A stretch of 44,815 bases of DNA, taken from Methylobacteriaceae bacterium. GTDB taxonomy: Bacteria > Pseudomonadota > Alphaproteobacteria > Rhizobiales > Beijerinckiaceae. The notes below the pieces were generated by a model. The model was not told where the DNA came from, did not search any database, and was given only the letters and a program-made list of their open reading frames with translations. The DNA lies in assembly GCA_947444195.1 (NCBI GenBank), contig CANEZL010000037.1, positions 1 through 44,815 of the forward strand, written 5' to 3'. A program made the position numbers and the translations under genes. Shown here piece by piece: positions 16,506 to 22,075 of this stretch (positions within the stretch are counted from its first letter, which is position 1; the number at the start of each line of letters is the position of its first letter).

Positions 16506-16990
16506 AGCGCGCTCCTCAACGCCTCGACTAAGCTCTGCGGGTCGCGAAAAACCTCATATCCACGCTGCCTCAAGCTCCTTTCCAGCGTCCCGCCAAGGTG
16601 GGGTCCATATGCGATCACGCGCCGCCCAGTCGTTGCCGCTCTTGTCTCTATCTGTGATGTCAAGTCTTTTTCTCTCCCAGATTTCATTTGGATGACAGTC
16701 CCGTCTGTTAGATGAATGTCGTAGTCGGTCAGTTTTGTTCCATCTTGGCGTAGAATTTGCACGTTAATATCATGGACTATGCCTGGTATTGTGTTATTCA
16801 GGATGTTTGCCAGCTCGCCAACGAGGGGGTCGTTCGATGTAAACGGCCCCGGCACACGATTTTCTAAGAATTTAGCATCAACGAAATCTGAATCGACGAT
16901 CCCGAACCCTGGCAGCGTCAGACCGAGGGTCGGTGCGGCGGTGAAGCCCTTCATGTCGAGATCGGGCACGGCCGGAGCGAGGCCCGGCAA
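16502..16990 (-). CDS. Orphan toxin module A: linker plus putative PD-(D/E)XK-like nuclease domain
   Basis: The first ~35 residues (PGLAPAVPDLDMKGFTAAP...LPGFG) are the GC-rich linker shared by all cassettes and by the parental protein. The AT-rich remainder (~125 aa) carries YDIHLTDGTVIQMKSG followed by SQIETRAATTGRRVIAYGP. An Asp followed ten residues later by QxK resembles the D...(E/Q)xK core of restriction-endonuclease-fold toxins, and the VIAYGPHL...GYEVFRD tail fits the last strand-helix pair. I therefore infer a nuclease. The listed start is TTG 16990 with no RBS; the frame is open back to a TAG near 17120 but without ATG or GTG, so this looks like a silent cassette rather than a self-standing gene. 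Confidence 0.65.
   Translation of the reverse strand: MPGLAPAVPDLDMKGFTAAPTLGLTLPGFGIVDSDFVDAKFLENRVPGPFTSNDPLVGELANILNNTIPGIVHDINVQILRQDGTKLTDYDIHLTDGTVIQMKSGREKDLTSQIETRAATTGRRVIAYGPHLGGTLERSLRQRGYEVFRDPQSLVEALRSAL
16899..16989. repeat. Shared linker repeat, copy A
   Basis: This GC-rich stretch encodes the PLPGLAPAVPDLDMKGFTAAP linker of module A. It is a direct repeat of 17795-17883 and 19091-19171 and an inverted, more diverged copy of about 20050-20145. Composition drops sharply to AT-rich just past it in the toxin direction. Confidence 0.85.
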
Positions 16991-17122
16991 CGGGACGGTC
17001 GCATCCTCTCGCAGCGCTGCCCGTCCCTGCAGAGCAGCGCCGGGATCCCAGCGTCGTACACCGGCCTTGCCGACTGTGCTCGAAATTCTGCAACCTCTCC
17101 CGGAGAGCGAAGTAGCAACGAT

Positions 17123-17470
17123 CTACGAGCTTGTCCTATCAAAGTACACAATGTCTCCGATGTTTGGTTTTCTGCCAAGTTTATACCATTTATTTTTGAT
17201 CGTTCTTAATATTTCTTCTTTATCATTCTCTAACCAAGCAATACATTTGCCGCCGGCTGCAAGATCAACTGGCATGAAACCGTTGTGAAGCATTGCATAG
17301 ACAACCTTTAGCACCTCTTCCATCATGAAATCTTCAGACAGAGGGCTGGGCGCGTTAATATTCTCAATATCACCTATAATTTCCCATAGTCCGATGTAAT
17401 CATCTTCCACATCTGATAAATATTGAAATATCAATTCTTGTATCTCTGGATACTCCGTATTTTTATTCAT
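17123..17470 (-). CDS. Putative immunity protein B
   Basis: This is a 115-aa acidic soluble protein (starts MNKNTEYPEIQELI, contains WEIIGDIENINAP, HNGFMPVDLAAGG and KLGRKPNIGDIVYF). Its ATG overlaps the toxin B stop by four bases (ATGA). It is strongly AT-rich compared with the chromosome. The layout and the 'LEND-KEEIL...GR-PNIGDIVYF' style resemble small immunity proteins of contact-dependent toxin loci, from memory and without a named family. No transmembrane segment, so it probably binds a cytoplasmic toxin. Confidence 0.7.
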   Translation of the reverse strand: MNKNTEYPEIQELIFQYLSDVEDDYIGLWEIIGDIENINAPSPLSEDFMMEEVLKVVYAMLHNGFMPVDLAAGGKCIAWLENDKEEILRTIKNKWYKLGRKPNIGDIVYFDRTSS

Positions 17471-18048
17471 GGAAATTTGATCTTTCTGACAATTTTATTA
17501 CAAGTAATATTGACATCTATTGTTGACGGTCCGCTTTTTGAAATACCCCTATATCTAATAAAAACTCCCTCTGGAAGAGCGTAGAGTTCTCCATTATATC
17601 CGGAAGGTGTGACATTCGTCGCGTCTTTCACAAGTTCTTGCAATAATTTTTTCGCAGCAACCTCTCCACCTGACATCTCTCCAATACTGTCACGACTGCC
17701 CGGGCTACCGATAGGTACTCCCCTAGGAATCAACAAATCAATTGCCGAGCTATTTGTCAGCTTCGACGGTGCCGCGAGATCCGTGTCGATCATATCGAAC
17801 CCCGGCAGCTTCGGGCCGAGGGGCGGTGCGGCGGTGAAGCCCTTCAAGTCGAGATTGGGCACGGCCGGAGCGAGGCCCGGCAGCGGGGCCAGGGCGACGT
17901 CCGGCCGGAGGAACGGTTTCGATGCGGCCACCGCCTGTTCGGCGAGCGGAGCCGGATCGAGCACCGGCGGTGTCATCGGCGCAGATATGGAGCCCGAGGA
18001 ACTGCCGAAGGCCTGATTGTTACAACCAATCGTTCCCTTGGGCGACAA
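17467..18048 (-). CDS. Orphan toxin module B: cassette head, linker and unknown toxin domain
   Basis: This 193-aa frame (TTG 18048) is the most complete cassette. Residues ~25-50 (PPVLDPAPLAEQAVAASKPF) and ~50-85 (RPDVALAPLPGLAPAVPNLDLKGF...LPGFDM) match the parental protein's residues 241-315, lacking only its LLADGFAAPGVSGAVFS insert. The AT-rich C-terminal ~105 residues hold GEVAAKKLLQELVKDA and a closing YALPEGVFIRYRGISKSG-PSTIDVN, a style I associate with C-terminal domains of secreted polymorphic toxins, but I cannot name the family or activity. The first 15 codons overlap the decayed immunity tail in another frame, so the TTG start is unlikely to be used. The pair with immunity B is intact. 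Confidence 0.65.
   Translation of the reverse strand: MSPKGTIGCNNQAFGSSSGSISAPMTPPVLDPAPLAEQAVAASKPFLRPDVALAPLPGLAPAVPNLDLKGFTAAPPLGPKLPGFDMIDTDLAAPSKLTNSSAIDLLIPRGVPIGSPGSRDSIGEMSGGEVAAKKLLQELVKDATNVTPSGYNGELYALPEGVFIRYRGISKSGPSTIDVNITCNKIVRKIKFP
17795..17883. repeat. Shared linker repeat, copy B
   Basis: This copy extends further into the cassette head than copies A and C. Within it and just beyond, 17875-17911 (37 bp) is the exact reverse complement of 20025-20061 in the parental gene, in the same reading frame. Confidence 0.85.
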
Positions 18049-18104
18049 CCTGCCTATAGGAATTTAGACTATCTATCCTGCCACGATCGTTATCAACCAA
18101 AACA
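17918..18104. repeat. Direct repeat: immunity-gene tail plus cassette head, copy 2
   Basis: This is the second copy of the 190-bp unit at 16030-16219. In this copy the immunity frame is cut short by TAA at 18020-18022 where copy 1 reads Gln. Confidence 0.8.
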
Positions 18105-18109
18105 TTGCG
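18020..18109 (-). pseudogene. Remnant of an immunity A-type gene
   Basis: The frame RNVLVDNDRGRIDSLNSYRQ...NDWL-stop is clearly related to the C-terminus of immunity protein A (NRNDILIDNDHGWIDSLNSYKQ). One codon is missing and there is no 5' part. It indicates that a further toxin A-like pair once preceded cassette B and was deleted or converted. Confidence 0.8.
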
Positions 18110-18349
18110 AAATCACCTCTTCAGGAGGCACGCTCGGTTGAATGTATTTCCAAGTGTACAGAGCATATTCACAGAATAATTTCCGTCGAGCGGCGCGACT
18201 TTAAGCGTATCACAACCCTCAAATGCACCGTTGCGGATAAAAATTATTTATCTAATGAAAATATAAATCAAAGACGAATCACCTACCTCGCATTGGACAT
18301 AATTTATATCTGCACATACTAATTATAATAATATATCAAGAAATATTTC
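18110..18349. other. AT-rich non-coding stretch with a possible gene fragment
   Basis: This 240-base AT-rich gap separates immunity gene C from the decayed cassette B upstream region. A 44-codon minus-strand frame (18113-18247) reads protein-like (contains GAFEGCDTLKVAPLDG) but opens after a stop without a plausible start, so it may be the tail of another lost toxin or immunity gene. Nothing else is seen. Confidence 0.4.
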
Positions 18350-18772
18350 TCAAAACTTTTCCAGAGACAACTTACGCCCATTCACGTTCGGTTTGTCTAA
18401 CGTGATGACATCTATTATATTTGAGTATGATGTAATGCAAAAATGAAAAAGACTGCCCGCATCTCGCGCACCCATACCCTCAGATTGAAACCAATTCAGA
18501 TAATCGGACTTCTCGACAAGATACATTATATGTCCGAGTTCAGAGCTGCTTGATATCAGCCCAAGCGTCCTATAAGACTCGAACTCGCTGAGTTTTCTGT
18601 AAGACAGGCAGGATGTAAAACTGATAACGGTGTTTTTATTCTGCCCTTCGGTCAGTTCGATTTCCAGAACTGCATCGGAGTCCAAAATTCTTTTGTCATC
18701 TGGAAGAATTTCTCCCGTTTTTAATTTCAATACTGGCGTGTATTTGTTATTTTCCCGAGAATTCTGATCCAT
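18350..18772 (-). CDS. Putative immunity protein C
   Basis: This is a 140-aa soluble protein starting MDQNSRENNKYTPVLKLK, with no signal peptide or membrane segment. Its ATG lies 26 nt inside the end of toxin module C, in another frame. It has the AT-rich composition of the whole cassette. I recognise no family. The immunity role is inferred from overlap and order with toxin C. Confidence 0.65.
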   Translation of the reverse strand: MDQNSRENNKYTPVLKLKTGEILPDDKRILDSDAVLEIELTEGQNKNTVISFTSCLSYRKLSEFESYRTLGLISSSSELGHIMYLVEKSDYLNWFQSEGMGARDAGSLFHFCITSYSNIIDVITLDKPNVNGRKLSLEKF

Positions 18773-19208
18773 ATCTCACCTCTATATTTTTGCTGCCAGG
18801 ACCAAAAATCTGAAGAGTCGGCCTTCCGTCTGTGCTCCAATCTCTCGATGTTATTGTTCTGCCATCCGTCGTCTTTCCGACAAGCCCCTTCTCGCCGTTG
18901 GGCCCCCTGATTTGTTTAGGATTTAAATCTACATTCTGTGCTTCGAAATCCCGCTTCAATTGTGAGACGTTGCCACCGGGGACCTGCCATTGTTCTGTGT
19001 TGCCTTTCGTTGATCGGCCGGGGATTGCACCAGAAACGGGAGGGTCACCTTTCGCCGTTGCGTTATAGACCGCTGATATCGGATCGACCGCCCCGAACCC
19101 CGGCAGCGTCAGGCCGAGGGGCGGTGCGGCGGTGAAGCCTTTCATGTCGAGATCGGGCACAGCCGGAGCAAGCTCGGACCGTTCCACCGACACGGACGAG
19201 GACGGCAT
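18747..19208 (-). CDS. Orphan toxin module C: linker plus unknown toxin domain
   Basis: From ATG 19208 this reads 153 aa: a short stretch antisense to the parental gene's leader, the shared linker (LAPAVPDLDMKGFTAAPPLG...LPGFG), then a ~105-residue AT-richer domain with STKGNTEQWQVPGGN, LKRDFEAQNV, and DGRTITSRDWSTDGRPTLQIF closing with IEVRYG. The 'DGR-IT-R--STDGRPTLQI' ending is a pattern I remember from C-terminal ends of Rhs, filamentous-hemagglutinin and similar effectors; I cannot give its activity. The start is uncertain: homology begins only near 19171, and the frame continues open to 19325 antisense to the parental gene. It is head-to-head with that gene, 36 nt from its ATG. Confidence 0.6.
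   Translation of the reverse strand: MPSSSVSVERSELAPAVPDLDMKGFTAAPPLGLTLPGFGAVDPISAVYNATAKGDPPVSGAIPGRSTKGNTEQWQVPGGNVSQLKRDFEAQNVDLNPKQIRGPNGEKGLVGKTTDGRTITSRDWSTDGRPTLQIFGPGSKNIEVRYGSEFSGK
19091..19171. repeat. Shared linker repeat, copy C
   Basis: Third direct copy of the linker, closest in sequence to copy A. Homology to the other cassettes ends abruptly at about 19171, marking a recombination junction next to the parental gene start. Confidence 0.85.
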
Positions 19209-20154
19209 GAGCGGCGGCATCTCGAACCTCGGCTCCACGCCACCGGGCGGCAACCTCGCGGTCACCCTGCCGCAACTCAACGTCGGCCCCGGCCTGCCCG
19301 ACCCCGGCCCTGCCCTGCCGGGCAACGGCAGCTACGGCGACCCGATCGCGGGCTTCCGCCAGATCAACCAGCAATTCGCCGACAGCCACCGCGCCTTTTC
19401 CGAGCGGGCCAACGCGCAATCGGCCCAGGCCAACGCCCAGCTTCAGGCCTGGAGCGACGCGCGCTCCGCCCAGGCCCAGGCGCAATCCGAGGCCATGACC
19501 GCCCGGATGAGCACCCAGCGCGCGGCGATGGAAGCCCCGCCGATCACCGGGCCGATGCTGCCGCCAAACTTCCTGGCCGCCGCCCGGGCGCCCGCTCCCC
19601 CCGTGGTGCCGGGCCTTCTCGCCTTGGGCACGCCGGCAGCGGAGGCGGCGCCCGCGGATGGCGGCACCGCCGAAGCCGCCGCGCCGCCCGGGCCCGAGAC
19701 CGCGGCGGGCCCCGCGCTCGCTGCGGCCGCTGCGGCCCCGGCCGCCGGTCCCGGCGGGATCGTGGCCGTGGGGAAGGAGGCCGCGGGCGGCCTGTCCCGC
19801 CTCGCCGGCTCCGCCGCGGCCCGGGCGGTTCCCGTCCTCGGCACGCTCGGCCAGATCCTGCGCAGCGATCCGGCGCAGGGCCCCGGTCTCGGCCCGGAAC
19901 AGGAGGCCCTGGTCGGGCGGCGTCCGTTCGATCCGACGCCGCTCGCCGAGCAGGCGGTGGCCGCGTCGAAACCGCTCCTGGCGGACGGCTTCGCCGCGCC
20001 GGGGGTGTCCGGCGCCGTGTTCAGCCTCCGGCCGGACGTCGCCCTGGCCCCGCTGCCGGGCTTCGCCCCGGCGGTGCCCGATCTCGGCACGGAGGGCGTC
20101 ACGGTGCTGCCGGATACGGGCGCCCCGCTGCCGGGCCTTGCCCGGGCAACCTGA
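19207..20154 (+). CDS. Parental polymorphic-toxin-like protein lacking a toxin domain
   Basis: This 315-aa protein has no signal peptide or membrane helix. Residues 44-106 are Gln/Ala-rich and likely coiled coil (GFRQINQQFADSHRAFSERA, then AQ repeats); 107-185 are Pro/Ala-rich; 186-220 form a small hydrophobic block (LSRLAGSAAARAVPVLGTLG) like a pre-toxin segment; 241-315 are the cassette head and linker shared with modules A, B and C. It stops at LPGLARAT exactly where the cassettes continue into toxin domains. ATG 19207 is used, with a weak GAGGAC upstream; only about 36 nt separate it from cassette C on the other strand, so any promoter lies within that cassette. The delivery route is unknown. 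I do not recognise the N-terminal domain. Confidence 0.6.
   Translation: MSGGISNLGSTPPGGNLAVTLPQLNVGPGLPDPGPALPGNGSYGDPIAGFRQINQQFADSHRAFSERANAQSAQANAQLQAWSDARSAQAQAQSEAMTARMSTQRAAMEAPPITGPMLPPNFLAAARAPAPPVVPGLLALGTPAAEAAPADGGTAEAAAPPGPETAAGPALAAAAAAPAAGPGGIVAVGKEAAGGLSRLAGSAAARAVPVLGTLGQILRSDPAQGPGLGPEQEALVGRRPFDPTPLAEQAVAASKPLLADGFAAPGVSGAVFSLRPDVALAPLPGFAPAVPDLGTEGVTVLPDTGAPLPGLARAT
19948..19996. repeat. 49-bp perfect inverted repeat, right copy
   Basis: Exact reverse complement of 16009-16057. It lies in the parental gene at the cassette-head codons (about 248-264). Confidence 0.9.
20025..20061. repeat. 37-bp perfect inverted repeat with cassette B
   Basis: Exact reverse complement of 17875-17911. 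Both encode RPDVALAPLPG in their own reading frames. An inversion here would fuse parental residues 1-285 in frame to linker B, toxin B, and then immunity B. Confidence 0.9.
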
Positions 20155-20351
20155 CGTCCACCTGTCGAGATCGAAGAATGACAGGCAGTCGGCGCGCGGG
20201 CCGGACGCAGGTCGGCCGGACGCCGCCCCGAACGCCTGTCCGGCCGAGACCCGACCGGACGACGCCACCCGCAATCCCCCGCCCTGGCCGGCCCGGCTCG
20301 ATCCGTGCTAGGCGCCGCGGGAACGATCCCTGGTTTCTTTAAGATCTCATC

Positions 20352-21962
20352 ATGTCGCACGATCAGGTGCGGGTCGCCCGCGCGCTCCTCTCCGTCTCGG
20401 ACAAGACCGGCCTCGTGGAGTTCGCCCGCGCGCTCTCCGCCCGCGGCATCGCCCTCGTCTCCACGGGCGGCACGCACCGGGCGCTGAAGGAGGCGGGGCT
20501 GCCGGTGAGCGAGGTCGCCGATCTCACGGGCTTTCCCGAGATGATGGACGGGCGGGTGAAGACCCTGCACCCGGCCGTGCACGGGGGCCTGCTCGCCGTG
20601 CGCGCCAATCCCGAGCATCAGGCGGCGCTCGCCGCCCACGGCATCGGCGCCATCGACCTGCTCGTGGTCAACCTCTACCCCTTCGAGGCGACCATCGCGG
20701 CGGAGCGGGGCTACGACGACTGCATCGAGAACATCGATGTCGGCGGCCCGGCGATGATCCGCGGGGCGGCCAAGAACCACAGGGACGTGGCCGTGGTCAC
20801 CGACGTCTCGGACTACGCCGCCGTGCTCGCGGCGCTCGAGGCCGGCAACGGCAGCGTGAGCGCGGCCCTGCGCCGGAGCCTCGCGCAGAAGGCCTTCGCC
20901 CGCACCGCCGCCTACGACGCGGCCATCGCCAACTGGCTCGCGGGCCAGCTCGGCGCGCCCGAAGCGGGCGCGGACGCCCCCCCGTTCCGCGCCTTCGGCG
21001 GCAGCCTCGCGCAGGGGTTGCGCTACGGCGAGAACCCGCACCAGCAGGCGGCCTTCTACCGGGCGCCGGGCCGCGTGCGGGCGGGCGTCGCCACCGCGCG
21101 CCAGCTCCAGGGCAAGGAACTCTCCTTCAACAACTTCAACGACACCGACGCGGCCTACGAGTGCGTGGCCGAGTTCGACCCCGCCCGGACCGCGGCGGTG
21201 GCGATCATCAAGCACGCCAACCCCTGCGGCGTGGCCGAGGGCGCCTCCCTCGCCGAGGCCTACGAGCGGGCGCTGGCCTGCGACCCCACCTCCGCCTTCG
21301 GCGGCATCGTGGCGCTGAACCGGACGCTGGACGCCGAGGCCGCGCGGAAAATCGTGGAGATCTTCACCGAGGTCATCATCGCCCCCGACGCCACGGAGGC
21401 GGCGGCGGCGATCGTGGCCGCCAAGAAGAACCTGCGCCTGCTCCTCGCCGGCGGCCTGCCCGATCCGCGGGCCGGGGGCGAGAGCGTGCGCACCCTCGCC
21501 GGCGGGCTCCTCGTGCAGGGGCGCGACGCCGCGGTCGTCGACGACATGGACCTGAAGGTCGTCACGAAGCGCCGGCCCAGCGAGGCCGAGTTCGCCGACA
21601 TGCGCTTCGCCTACCGCGTGGCCAAGCACGTGAAGTCGAACGCCATCGTCTACGCCAAGGGCGGGGCCACGGTGGGCATCGGCGCCGGGCAGATGTCGCG
21701 GGTGGATTCCTCGCGCATCGCCGCCTGGAAGGCCGCCGAGAACGCCCAGCGCCTCGGCCTGGCCGAGACGCTCGCCAGGGGCGCGGCGGTGGCCTCCGAC
21801 GCCTTCTTCCCCTTCGCCGACGGCCTGCTCGCGGCGGCCGAGGCCGGGGCCACCGCGGTGATCCAGCCCGGCGGCTCCATGCGCGACGCCGAGGTGATCG
21901 CCGCCGCCGACGCGGCCGGCCTCGCCATGGTGTTCACGGGCGTGCGCCACTTCCGGCACTGA
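20352..21962 (+). CDS. purH: Bifunctional AICAR transformylase/IMP cyclohydrolase
   Basis: PurH does the last two steps of IMP synthesis: formylation of AICAR, then ring closure (536 aa, standard length). The N-terminal MGS-like cyclohydrolase domain (1 to about 150) has SVSDKTGLVEFARAL, STGGT, KTLHPAVHGGLL and NIDVGGPAMIRGAAKNH. The transformylase domain (about 200-536) has LRYGENPHQQAAFYR, QGKELSFNNFNDTDAA and KHANPCGVA with the catalytic Lys-His pair, ending VFTGVRHFRH. The ATG at 20352 is preceded by a short AT-rich stretch but no strong RBS. The usual neighbour, the heparinase-like gene, is 4.4 kb away behind the toxin cassettes. Confidence 0.95.
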   Translation: MSHDQVRVARALLSVSDKTGLVEFARALSARGIALVSTGGTHRALKEAGLPVSEVADLTGFPEMMDGRVKTLHPAVHGGLLAVRANPEHQAALAAHGIGAIDLLVVNLYPFEATIAAERGYDDCIENIDVGGPAMIRGAAKNHRDVAVVTDVSDYAAVLAALEAGNGSVSAALRRSLAQKAFARTAAYDAAIANWLAGQLGAPEAGADAPPFRAFGGSLAQGLRYGENPHQQAAFYRAPGRVRAGVATARQLQGKELSFNNFNDTDAAYECVAEFDPARTAAVAIIKHANPCGVAEGASLAEAYERALACDPTSAFGGIVALNRTLDAEAARKIVEIFTEVIIAPDATEAAAAIVAAKKNLRLLLAGGLPDPRAGGESVRTLAGGLLVQGRDAAVVDDMDLKVVTKRRPSEAEFADMRFAYRVAKHVKSNAIVYAKGGATVGIGAGQMSRVDSSRIAAWKAAENAQRLGLAETLARGAAVASDAFFPFADGLLAAAEAGATAVIQPGGSMRDAEVIAAADAAGLAMVFTGVRHFRH

Positions 21963-21973
21963 GGACGCGTCGG

Positions 21974-21997
21974 GACGGGGCCGCCGCAACCCGTCCG
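21974..21997 (+). terminator. Hairpin after purH
   Basis: A 7-bp stem (21974-21980 with 21991-21997) and a 10-nt loop lie 11 nt after the purH stop. There is no U-tract. Confidence 0.4.
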
Positions 21998-22075
21998 CAT
22001 GCACGCTGACGTTGCAGGATCACCCCGTCCTGTGGCAGCGCTGTCTCCAACGCCAATCAGCGCGAACGGCCAGCG

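Noticed and set aside
19209..20274. Long minus-strand frames antisense to the parental toxin-like gene
   Set aside because: High-GC shadows; the plus-strand frame has the shared linker and ordered composition.
15958..20351. Integrative element or prophage remnant
   Set aside because: No integrase, transposase, tRNA or att-like direct repeats at the borders; repeats belong to the cassette linkers.
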